Assembly: GCF_004345665.1 (NCBI RefSeq)
Contig: NZ_SLWR01000017.1
Coordinates: 108,620 to 172,619 of the forward strand
DNA length: 64,000 nucleotides
Reading direction: 5' to 3'
Origin: Kribbella antiqua
GTDB lineage: Bacteria > Actinomycetota > Actinomycetes > Propionibacteriales > Kribbellaceae
Shown here: positions 41,249 through 49,030 of the stretch, piece by piece
How positions within the stretch are numbered: the stretch's first letter is position 1
Layout of the letters: every line of letters begins with the position of its first letter
Notes under the pieces: generated by a model
What the model was told of the DNA's origin: nothing
What the model saw: the letters and a program-made list of their open reading frames with translations, nothing else
The model's database searches: none
Program-made: the position numbers and the translations under genes

Positions 41249-42451
41249 ATGAGCGAACCAAGCGCGGTGGTCGACCGGTTACGTCGTACCACTGACTCCA
41301 TCGTCGGCGAGGCGGATCTGCTCGAACGGCTGGGATCGGGACGGCCGCTGCGGATCAAGTACGGCGTCGACTGCACCGCACCGGACCTCCACCTCGGCCA
41401 CGCCGCCAACCTGTGGATGATGCGGCAACTGCAGGACCTCGGCCATCGGGTCGTGTTCCTGCTCGGCGACCTCACCACGCGCGTCGGCGACCCAACCGGC
41501 CGGTCCGAGACTCGTCCGGTGCTGACGCCTGAGGAGATCGAGGTCAACGCGCAGTCGTTCCTCGACCAGATCTCGCTGGTGCTGCGCACTGATCCCGAGG
41601 TGTTCGAGGTACGGCGGAATTCCGAGTGGTACGACGGGATGAACGTGGCCGAGCTGTTGAGTCTGTTCGGGCAGGTCACGCATGCGCAGTTGATGGCGCG
41701 GGACATGTTCCGGGAGCGGGTCGCGGCTGGGCGGGAGATCGCCGTACATGAGCTGATCTACCCGGTGCTGCAGGGCTACGACAGCTTCGCGATGCGTTCG
41801 GATCTCACGATTGTGGGGTCGGATCAGCTGTTCAACGAGCAGCTGGGGCGGCATTTCCAGCAGCGATTGGGCGCGCCGCCGCAGGTGGTGATCACGACGA
41901 CGATCACGCCGGGGATCGACGGACGGGCGAAGCAGTCGAAGTCGCTGAAGAACTACATCGCGCTGACGGACTCCCCCGGCGACAAGTTCGGCAAGCTGAT
42001 GAGCATCCCGGACGACCTGGTCGAGTCGTACGCGCGGGTGTACACCGAGCTCTCACTCGGCGTCGTCGCCGCGCTCGGATCCGCTGCTGCTACGGGCGGT
42101 CCGGAGGCTCGCGATGCCAAGCTCCGCCTGGCCGCGGCTGTGGTGACCCGCTACCACGGCGCCGGTGCGGCGCGCTCCGAACTCGAGGCCTTCAAGCGGA
42201 CGTTCTCCGACCGGGAGCGACCGAGCGAGATGCCTGAGATCGTGGTCGCCGGTCCGGTCGCGACGGCACTTGAACTGTTGCAGGCTGCCCGCCCAGCCGA
42301 CAGCAAGTCCGAACTCCGCCGCCGCATCCGCCAAGGCGCCGTCACCATCGACGGCACCCGGGCGGACGACCCAGCCACGACCATCGACCTCTCCACCGAC
42401 GTGATCCTCAAGTCCGGCTCCCGAACCTGGCACCGCATCAAACCGCGGTAA
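41249..42451 (+). CDS. tyrS: Tyrosyl-tRNA synthetase (TyrZ-like, KMSKS-type)
   Basis: 400 residues from ATG 41249, with GAGAGGA upstream. It is a class I synthetase with HLGH in CTAPDLHLGHAANL, the Tyr/tRNA-binding YPVLQGYDSFAM and DQLFNEQ, and a KMSKS loop reading KQSKSLKN. The C-terminal S4 domain is ELRRRIRQGAVTIDG. The KxSKS form follows the TyrZ subgroup rather than the KFGKT form of classic TyrS, so the genome may hold another copy. Expression is probably controlled by the leader terminator. Confidence 0.92.
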   Translation: MSEPSAVVDRLRRTTDSIVGEADLLERLGSGRPLRIKYGVDCTAPDLHLGHAANLWMMRQLQDLGHRVVFLLGDLTTRVGDPTGRSETRPVLTPEEIEVNAQSFLDQISLVLRTDPEVFEVRRNSEWYDGMNVAELLSLFGQVTHAQLMARDMFRERVAAGREIAVHELIYPVLQGYDSFAMRSDLTIVGSDQLFNEQLGRHFQQRLGAPPQVVITTTITPGIDGRAKQSKSLKNYIALTDSPGDKFGKLMSIPDDLVESYARVYTELSLGVVAALGSAAATGGPEARDAKLRLAAAVVTRYHGAGAARSELEAFKRTFSDRERPSEMPEIVVAGPVATALELLQAARPADSKSELRRRIRQGAVTIDGTRADDPATTIDLSTDVILKSGSRTWHRIKPR

Positions 42452-42466
42452 ACCAGCGGCCGCGGG

Positions 42467-43324
42467 TCAGGTTGGTTTGTGAGCGGTGACGAGCCAGGCT
42501 GCGGAGGGGAAGGTGACGCCTTCGGGGCCGAGGTGGGCGGCCAGGGTGGCGCATAGGCGGTTCAGGGCCTGGGCGCGGCCGACCTCGTCCAGGTCGTTGA
42601 GGAGCCAGCCCAGGATGCCGATGACGAAGTGTTCGGCGGTGGCGACGTCCGGGCCCCAGTACGTCGGCTCCTTGAAGGATTCGCATTCCGGGGTGTCGAA
42701 GCCCGCGCTGGTGAGGATGTCGGCGACGCGGCTCGGATCGGCGAGGGCGAACGGGCTGGGGGCCTCCGGTGGTGGGGCCGGCAGTTCGCGCCCGGCGAGG
42801 GCTGTCGTCAACTCGGTGAACCAGGGGTTCTGGCTCGGATGCTGCCAGACCAGGAGCGCGACGCGGCCGCCGGGTTTCAGCGCCGCGGCGAGGTTGGCGA
42901 AGGCGGCGTACTGGTCGGCGAAGAACATGCAGCCCGTGCGGCTGACGAGTACGTCGTACGTCTCCGGCTCGAACCGGTACACCTGCGCGTCCGCCTGCAG
43001 GAATCTCGCGTTGCGGGCACCGGTGTCGCGGGCCGACCTGGTGGCGACCGAGAGCATCGGCGACGACAGATCGACGCCGAGCGCCGTGCCGGATCCGGCG
43101 AGCCAGGCCGCGGCGCGCGTCGTACTGCCGGTTCCGCAGCCGATGTCGAGGACTCGATCGCCGTCCCGGATCCCGGCCGCGCGGAGCAGCCAGTCGTCGT
43201 ACCGGTGCAGGCTGTGTTCGAACAGCGCGGCCCGCTCAGCCCAGAAGACGCCCTCGCGGGTCTCCCACGCCTTCAGCTGGTCCTCGTTCGCCGGGTCGAT
43301 CCACGTGGTGTCGGTGCCGATCAT
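42467..43324 (-). CDS. Class I SAM-dependent methyltransferase
   Basis: 285 residues from ATG 43324 behind AGGGGA. The SAM motif VLDIGCGTGSTTRAAA is followed by LGVDLSSPML and the post-I region DVLVSRTGCMFFAD, a UbiE/Methyltransf_11 layout. The substrate is unknown. The long open frame upstream on this strand is an antisense shadow of the NmrA-like gene. Confidence 0.87.
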   Translation of the reverse strand: MIGTDTTWIDPANEDQLKAWETREGVFWAERAALFEHSLHRYDDWLLRAAGIRDGDRVLDIGCGTGSTTRAAAWLAGSGTALGVDLSSPMLSVATRSARDTGARNARFLQADAQVYRFEPETYDVLVSRTGCMFFADQYAAFANLAAALKPGGRVALLVWQHPSQNPWFTELTTALAGRELPAPPPEAPSPFALADPSRVADILTSAGFDTPECESFKEPTYWGPDVATAEHFVIGILGWLLNDLDEVGRAQALNRLCATLAAHLGPEGVTFPSAAWLVTAHKPT

Positions 43325-43417
43325 GCTGATCCCCTTCCGTTGCCCACATGTACGCACGGTCCGGCGATCCGGTTCATGTGGCAGGCTTCGGGGGTCGGTC
43401 GACGAGGAGGGGACGGT

Positions 43418-44236
43418 ATGACGGTCTTGGTGACAGGCGCGACGGGTAATGCGGGCGGCGCGGTCGTGCAATCGCTGGCGGCTGCGGGTCTGCCGGGCCG
43501 CGCGCTGATCCGCAAATCGGTCGAGTTGCCTGCCGGCATCGAGCCTGTGTACGGCGACCTGAACGACCCCGACTCGTTCGCTCTGGACGGTGTGTCGGGC
43601 ATTTTCCTGCTCAGTGGCTACGACCGGGTCGAGGAGCTGCTGGCCAACGCCGTACGCGCGGGGGTCGAGAAGGTCGTGCTGTTGTCGAGCAGCTCGCTGG
43701 ACAGCGCCGACACCTCGAACGCGATCGCCGCGTATCACCAGGCCGCCGAGGAAGCGGTGAAGGCTTCGGGCCTGTCGTGGACGTTCCTGCGGCCGAATTC
43801 GTTCATGTCCAACACGCTGCGCTGGCTCGACCAGCTGCGCGCGGGTGACGTCGTACGGGTGCAGTTCCCGGAGGTGCCGATCTCGACGATCCATCCGCGC
43901 GACATCGCGGACGTTGCGGTACGCGCGTTCACCGGGGAGCACGGCGGGTCGACGTACCGGCTGACCGGGCCGGTCGCGCTGACGCCGACGCAGCAGGTCT
44001 CGATTGTCGGAGAGGCGATCGGTCGGCCGTTGACGGCGTACGAGATGACGCGCGCCGAGACCCACGAGCAGCTCTACGCGACCATGCCGCCGCAATACGC
44101 CGCTGCGATCGAATCCTTCTTCGGCGACGGGACCGTCGACGAGACCACGGTCACCTCCGCGGTGGAACAGATCACCGGACACGCACCGCGCACGCTGCAG
44201 GAATGGGCCCGCGAGAACGCCGCCCTGTTCGCCTAG
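43418..44236 (+). CDS. NmrA-like NAD(P)-binding protein (atypical SDR)
   Basis: 272 residues from ATG 43418 behind GAGGAGGGG. The Rossmann motif LVTGATGNAGGAVVQSL sits at the N-terminus, and ISTIHPRDIADVAVRAF is typical of NmrA/HSCARG-type atypical SDRs. Family members sense redox state or reduce quinones. It is divergent from the methyltransferase gene. Its 3' end overlaps the P450 gene by four bases. Confidence 0.86.
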   Translation: MTVLVTGATGNAGGAVVQSLAAAGLPGRALIRKSVELPAGIEPVYGDLNDPDSFALDGVSGIFLLSGYDRVEELLANAVRAGVEKVVLLSSSSLDSADTSNAIAAYHQAAEEAVKASGLSWTFLRPNSFMSNTLRWLDQLRAGDVVRVQFPEVPISTIHPRDIADVAVRAFTGEHGGSTYRLTGPVALTPTQQVSIVGEAIGRPLTAYEMTRAETHEQLYATMPPQYAAAIESFFGDGTVDETTVTSAVEQITGHAPRTLQEWARENAALFA

Positions 44237-45537
44237 GTCCTCCTCCAGAAGCCCATCCGGGGTGTGGTGTGGTCGAAGGTCGTGGGTAGGCGGCCGGTGG
44301 TGAGCAGTTCGCGGGTGTGCGGGTCCAGGTCGAGGTCGTAGTGCTGGAGGATGTGGCTGGTCGCCGCACTGGTCGTGAGCAGGACGACGTTCCGCCCGGG
44401 GCAGACGGCAGGGCCCGCGCTGAACGGGATCAGCGGCCAGTCGCGATCCGACCGGCCGTCCAGCCAGATCTCCGGGACGAAGTCGTTCGCGAAATCCAGT
44501 GCCTCGTCATCGCGATGGAACACCGAGCTCACGATCGCGAACTCGGTCCCAGCCGGCGCAGTCCCGGTGTCCCACTCCGTCTGCGTCCGAGCCTCCCGCA
44601 GTACGACGAGCGTGGTCGGCCACAACCGCACTGATTCCTGTACGGCGGCGCCCGCATACGGCAGCAACGGGTCGTGATGCTTCGCTTCTTGCCGGATCGT
44701 GTCGACGGCATCCGGCCTGGTCGCGAGTACGGCGAGCAGCCGCCAGAGCGCGATCCCGGCTGCGTCGAAGGCGAACAGCCAGTGCGGCACCTGACCAGCC
44801 GGATCCACCCCAGGCGCGTTGGTCGTGATCGCGCCGAGCATGAGGCTTTCGACGAGACTGCCGGGTGCCGCGTTCTCGACGTACTCCTCGAGTTTTCGCT
44901 CGAAACGGGCGCGAGCCCTTTGGTTGCGTGGGTGGATGCCGGCCCAGTTGGCGTTCGAGCGCAGGGTGTCGAGGAGCGCGGTCAGCTCCTTGTCTTCGCG
45001 GGCTTTGTCGCCGAGCACGATCCGGCGGACGATCCGCGACCAGATCTCGCGGAAGTCGTTCCAGCCGAGGGTAGCGTGCAGAACGTCGAGCTCCTCGGTG
45101 ACGGCGGCGACCATCGTCGCGCCGTGGCGATGGACGGGGCTGTGGGCGTCGAGTGCTTCTTCGTTCAGGTGACGGCGGGGTGCTCGGAGTGGCGGGTCGG
45201 TGGCGAGTGCGGCGTGCGGCTGGAAGTGCTGAAGCGCGGCCACCTTGTCGGTGGTGGCGGCTGAGAACGGCTCGGGCGTCTCATTGAGGATGCGACGGAC
45301 GTGGTGGGGGTCGAGGACCAGGCCGATGGTTCGGTTCGGGAATTGCAGGAGGAGGGGGCCTTCGCCGTACTGCTCGCGCAAGGTGCGGACTCGCCGGAGG
45401 ATGCGGTCGTCGGCGTGCGTACGCTCGGCAGCCCTGGAAACCAGCGATCTGCGTACGATCGCTCCCTGCGCCACGACGGGTAGCAGAACGTCCCTTGTCA
45501 CCCGCACGGTGTCGGCGAGCGAGGCAGTCGGAAGCAT
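44233..45537 (-). CDS. Cytochrome P450-like protein with atypical I helix
   Basis: 434 residues from ATG 45537; a TTG seven codons upstream is possible. The heme-ligand loop FSAGPAVCPGRN (Cys379) and the EXXR motif ESVR (301-304) are intact. The I-helix segment FDAAGIALWR (257-266) has Ala and Leu where the usual acid-Thr pair for oxygen activation stands. It may therefore use peroxide or have a different chemistry. No ferredoxin gene is nearby. Start choice, substrate and partner are open. Confidence 0.82.
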   Translation of the reverse strand: MLPTASLADTVRVTRDVLLPVVAQGAIVRRSLVSRAAERTHADDRILRRVRTLREQYGEGPLLLQFPNRTIGLVLDPHHVRRILNETPEPFSAATTDKVAALQHFQPHAALATDPPLRAPRRHLNEEALDAHSPVHRHGATMVAAVTEELDVLHATLGWNDFREIWSRIVRRIVLGDKAREDKELTALLDTLRSNANWAGIHPRNQRARARFERKLEEYVENAAPGSLVESLMLGAITTNAPGVDPAGQVPHWLFAFDAAGIALWRLLAVLATRPDAVDTIRQEAKHHDPLLPYAGAAVQESVRLWPTTLVVLREARTQTEWDTGTAPAGTEFAIVSSVFHRDDEALDFANDFVPEIWLDGRSDRDWPLIPFSAGPAVCPGRNVVLLTTSAATSHILQHYDLDLDPHTRELLTTGRLPTTFDHTTPRMGFWRRT

Positions 45538-45578
45538 GTACTTCTGGTGCCCGGTCAAATCCCGGACAAACGCCTGCC

Positions 45579-45917
45579 TCAGAGGCGGGCGTTCTCCTCG
45601 AGCGGCTGGAGCTCGGCACGGCCGCGCACGACTTCGACGGTGGTGGCCGTGACGGTGACGTCTTCCCAGGGGACGTACCAGACATCACCCAGGCGACGGT
45701 GGACGAGCCAGCGGAGCAGCGCGGGACCGACGTGACGCTCGTACCCGAACAGGTGGGTGGCATGGTGTTCGATCACGATCAGCCCGGTCACCCGGAACGC
45801 CGCCTGCATCGACGGCAGGACCGGACCGTCCTGCACCAGCCGCACATCGGCGACCCACCCGATGTCATCTCCGGCACCGTCCAGCACCCGTCGTCCCAGC
45901 AACTCGCCCAACCGCAT
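45579..45917 (-). CDS. PRC-barrel-like protein
   Basis: 112 residues. The opening MRLGELLGRRVLDGAGDDIGWVADVRL has the beta pattern of PRC-barrel domains, and a second half (LGDVWYVPWEDVTVTATTVEV) resembles another such strand set. PRC barrels occur in photosynthetic reaction centres, in RimM and in many small proteins of unknown role. It is last in the operon with the transporter, one base after the companion gene. Confidence 0.6.
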   Translation of the reverse strand: MRLGELLGRRVLDGAGDDIGWVADVRLVQDGPVLPSMQAAFRVTGLIVIEHHATHLFGYERHVGPALLRWLVHRRLGDVWYVPWEDVTVTATTVEVVRGRAELQPLEENARL

Positions 45918-45918
45918 C

Positions 45919-46212
45919 TCAGTCCGCCTTGTCTCCTGCGCCCGGGATCTTGTCGATGATGTGGCGCTCGAACCAGTCGTCCCAGTGGTCGAGATCCAGG
46001 CCTTCGTTGCTGATCTTGACCGCGGTGTCGATCTCGGCGATCAGCCGCGCCGGGATCCGCTGCTCACCGGTGATCAGCGCCGTCACCACCGGCGGATCCG
46101 CCTCCAGGTCGAGCTCGACGTCGTCGACCTTTCCGAGCAACCGCCCGTTCCGCTGGTCGATCAGCTGCCGGTCCCGCAGATGCAGCTGTGCGTGCAGCAC
46201 CCGTCCGCTCAT
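45919..46212 (-). CDS. PRC-barrel-like protein, companion to the transporter
   Basis: 97 residues with RDRQLIDQRNGRLLGKVDDVELDLE, a PRC-barrel-like beta pattern, and an acidic/aromatic C-terminus (DLDHWDDWFERHII). It starts one base after the transporter stop, so it is co-transcribed. It may act as a cytoplasmic regulator of the transporter; this is contextual inference only. Confidence 0.58.
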   Translation of the reverse strand: MSGRVLHAQLHLRDRQLIDQRNGRLLGKVDDVELDLEADPPVVTALITGEQRIPARLIAEIDTAVKISNEGLDLDHWDDWFERHIIDKIPGAGDKAD

Positions 46213-46213
46213 C

Positions 46214-47443
46214 TCACTGCCCGCCCTTCGTGATGATCATCAACGGGATCGCCGCAATCGATGCCACCAGCAACAACCCGAGATACACCAGCCCCAGCAC
46301 ATTCGTGACCGGACCGTTCCGGTTCTCGCCCATGTAATCGGGGTCGTTGGCAACGATCAGGATCGGCAGATAGGTCAACGGCAACGCCATCGCCGCGAAC
46401 ACCACCGAGTACTCCGTCACCTTCACCGGATCCACCGCCGTCAGCAGTACCAGGATCGACAACGCGAGGCAGATGATCATCACCAGATGGAACCGCGACG
46501 CCTGCCGCGGCCGGACGAACTTGCCCCACTGCCAGCCGTAGTACTGCCCGATCGTGTACCCGCACGACAACGCGGTCTCCAGCGCGGCCCCGAATGTTGC
46601 CGCGAACACCCCGATCAGCACGATCGCCAGCCCGAGCTTGCCCAGGGCAACCGCCGCCGGCAACGTCACCTGGGCGAGCGTGTCCACCTGAATGCCGACC
46701 GGCAGATAGAGCACCGCCGCGCAGCCCATGATTGCCAGCGACAGCAGCCCACCGAGCGGGAACCCGACGAACACGTTCGCCCGGGCGGTGATCAAATCCT
46801 CGCGACCCCACTTCTCCTCGACCCCACCCGACGAGAAGAAGAACACCTCGTACGGCGTCATCGCCGCGCCGAACAACGCGATCGCGTAATACCCGTAGGT
46901 CGCCCAGGTCTCGTGCCCGATCGGCCGCGGATTCGTTGCCTGGTGCATCAACTGGCCCCAGTCCGGCCCGAGCTTCCACAGCGCGACCGCGAACACGATC
47001 AGCAGCAGCCCCATCAGTCCGAACACTGTCTCCAGCCGGGAGAACTTCACCCGCCAGATCACCAGCCAGACCGCGAAGGCCGCCAGCGGGACCCAGAGTA
47101 GGTACTGAACGCCGCTGGCCAGCTCCAGCGCGAGCGCGACACCGCCGATCTCCGCGATGAGCGTGAGGAGAGTGACGAGAAACGAGGCGATCAAGGTGAG
47201 CAGCCCGGTCCGGCGGCCGAGCCGTTCCCGGATCAGGTCGAAGACCGGCCGTCCGGCGACCGCGACGACGCGCCCGCACATCTCGGCGTACAGGCAGATG
47301 CCGATCACCCCGACCAGCACGACCAGGCCGAGCCGCATCCCGAACCGGGCCCCGACCAGCGCGTTCGTGACCAGGTCGCCGATGTCGACGAAGCCGCCGA
47401 TCGCGGTCAGGATGCCGAGCGTGACGGCCAGCAGCTTCTTCAC
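46214..47443 (-). CDS. NRAMP-related divalent metal transporter
   Basis: 409 residues from GTG 47443, whose first bases overlap the lipoprotein stop (GTGA). It has about eleven membrane helices. The helix 1 motif is DIGD in place of DPGN, and helix 6 reads AAMTPYEVFFF where canonical NRAMP has VMPHN. The metal-binding Met is thus replaced by Thr and an Asn by Glu. Such changes are known in NRAMP-related magnesium transporters, so Mg rather than Mn/Fe is possible. Two PRC-barrel-like genes follow in the operon. Confidence 0.82.
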   Translation of the reverse strand: MKKLLAVTLGILTAIGGFVDIGDLVTNALVGARFGMRLGLVVLVGVIGICLYAEMCGRVVAVAGRPVFDLIRERLGRRTGLLTLIASFLVTLLTLIAEIGGVALALELASGVQYLLWVPLAAFAVWLVIWRVKFSRLETVFGLMGLLLIVFAVALWKLGPDWGQLMHQATNPRPIGHETWATYGYYAIALFGAAMTPYEVFFFSSGGVEEKWGREDLITARANVFVGFPLGGLLSLAIMGCAAVLYLPVGIQVDTLAQVTLPAAVALGKLGLAIVLIGVFAATFGAALETALSCGYTIGQYYGWQWGKFVRPRQASRFHLVMIICLALSILVLLTAVDPVKVTEYSVVFAAMALPLTYLPILIVANDPDYMGENRNGPVTNVLGLVYLGLLLVASIAAIPLMIITKGGQ

Positions 47444-47871
47444 TTGGCCGACTCCCCCAGCTCGTCCAGCTGCTCGCCGACCTTCTGTAGTTCCCCGACC
47501 TGCTGCTGAACCTTGGCGAGATTGCCGTTCACCAGCGCGATCCGGGTCTCGACCACGGCATCGCTTGCGGCGTCGAGGGCGTCGGAGTACCGGTCGTACG
47601 TCTGCCGGACGGTATCGGAACCGGGCTGCCGGGTGGCGAAGCTGCTGACGACCTTGTCGAGGGTCTGCTCGGAATCCTTGACCATGCTCGTTGCCGAAGG
47701 CACCCACAACTTGTGGTCGAGCAATTGCTGACTGATGAGCCGAACGGTGTTCACTTCGGACGCCGCTTCCCGCGCGGATCGTGCCCCCTCGGTCAGCATC
47801 TTCTGCTCCGAGTCGGCGCCACAGCCGGACAGTACGGTGAGCAAACAGGCCAGTACGGCGATCGCTCGCAT
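47440..47871 (-). CDS. Small lipoprotein, first gene of the transporter operon
   Basis: 143 residues. The signal ends at TVLSGCG with Cys17 as the lipobox cysteine. The rest is helical and heptad-like (LVNGNLAKVQQQVGELQKVGEQLDELGE), probably a surface coiled coil. The family is not recognised. It couples by GTGA overlap to the transporter. Confidence 0.72.
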   Translation of the reverse strand: MRAIAVLACLLTVLSGCGADSEQKMLTEGARSAREAASEVNTVRLISQQLLDHKLWVPSATSMVKDSEQTLDKVVSSFATRQPGSDTVRQTYDRYSDALDAASDAVVETRIALVNGNLAKVQQQVGELQKVGEQLDELGESAK

Positions 47872-47995
47872 CCACTCCTCCGAGTCCGATAGTCGGTCAC
47901 CTGGCCAGTACCCGGGGATATGCGTTGACTAAGGCTGGACTTGCTAGGAACGGGACACCGCCAGCGGGTAGCGTCGTTGCTGAGGAGGTCGTGCA

Positions 47996-48349
47996 GTGAA
48001 CCAGTTGCTGGACCGGATGCGGCAGTTGTGGCTGTCCCTCCATCCGCGGACGCGGGCGCTGGCGGTGCTCGCGCCATTCATCGCGCAGTACCACGCCATG
48101 ACCGGCCAGGATCTGACCAACCGAGTGCTCGGCGACAGCGTCATGCTCGGCCTCGCGGCGATGTACGGCGCTTTGCCCCGGGCGGCCGAGCAGAGCGCTG
48201 AGAAGTGGCTCAGCGAATGCTCGGCGGCGGTCGACCGCGCGTCGAACCCGAACTGGCAGCTGAACCAGCACGCCAATGACCTGCTACCAGAGGTCTCAGA
48301 GGCAATCTGGCGCCGGCTCCACTACCTGGATTCCGGCGGGAGAAGTTAG
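47996..48349 (+). CDS. Hypothetical helical protein (117 residues)
   Basis: Not recognised. It starts at GTG with GAGGAGG seven bases upstream, a strong ribosome site. The protein is helical with Trp-rich ends (RQLWLSLHPRTRALAVLAPF, AEKWLSECSAAV, AIWRRLHYLD). It is divergent from the lipoprotein/transporter operon. The 3' end overlaps the isochorismatase-like gene by four bases. Confidence 0.65.
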   Translation: MNQLLDRMRQLWLSLHPRTRALAVLAPFIAQYHAMTGQDLTNRVLGDSVMLGLAAMYGALPRAAEQSAEKWLSECSAAVDRASNPNWQLNQHANDLLPEVSEAIWRRLHYLDSGGRS

Positions 48350-48882
48350 CTGTCTTGGCTTAGGGCTGCGACGTACTCGGTGCCGCTGCAGGTGGTGCCC
48401 AGCCAGGGGAAGACGTACGAGACGGCGAACTCGTGGGCGTGTGCGTGCAGCCCCGTCATCGCGTCGGTGATGTAGACGGTCCGGTAGCCGAGGTCGTCCG
48501 CGGCCCGGCCGGTGGACTCGATCCCGAAGTTGGTCGCGATCCCGGCGAGCGCGACGGTGTCGATCCCGCGGGACCGCAGGATCTCGTCCAGACCGGTTCC
48601 CTGGAACGCCCCGACCGTCCGCTTCACGATCTCCACATCGCCCGGCTGCGGATCCAGCTCCGGCGCGAACCCACTCCCCTCCGGCTGCGTCTCCACCCCC
48701 GGCCGCTCGACCCGAACGTTCACGACCAACCCACCAGCCGCCCGAGTCGCCTTCGCCAGCGCCGCACACCGCTCCAGCACATCGACCCCAGCCAACGGCG
48801 CCGTCTCCAAGGCCACGATCCGCGACATCAGATCCACCAACACCAACGCCGTCTGCCGCGCCTCCAACCTCAACTCACCCAT
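48346..48882 (-). CDS. Isochorismatase-like hydrolase lacking the catalytic cysteine
   Basis: 178 residues. The triad Asp is in ALVLVDLM and the Lys in DVEIVKRTVGAF. The cysteine of nicotinamidase-type members falls at Gly in IATNFGIESTGRAA. True isochorismatases also lack this Cys, so an ether hydrolase or a non-cysteine activity is possible, as is a non-enzymatic role. Confidence 0.8.
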   Translation of the reverse strand: MGELRLEARQTALVLVDLMSRIVALETAPLAGVDVLERCAALAKATRAAGGLVVNVRVERPGVETQPEGSGFAPELDPQPGDVEIVKRTVGAFQGTGLDEILRSRGIDTVALAGIATNFGIESTGRAADDLGYRTVYITDAMTGLHAHAHEFAVSYVFPWLGTTCSGTEYVAALSQDS

Positions 48883-49030
48883 ACCCCGACCCTATTTCAG
48901 CACCAGGCCCAGCCGTACGGCGGAATGGAGCGCGACGTCCACGGGTTGGCACCCGGTGGGCCGAGGGGTTGCCGCTGGCAGCAGACTGGGCTCTGGCAAA
49001 AGACCTCACCACTCACCCGCAGGAGATTCG

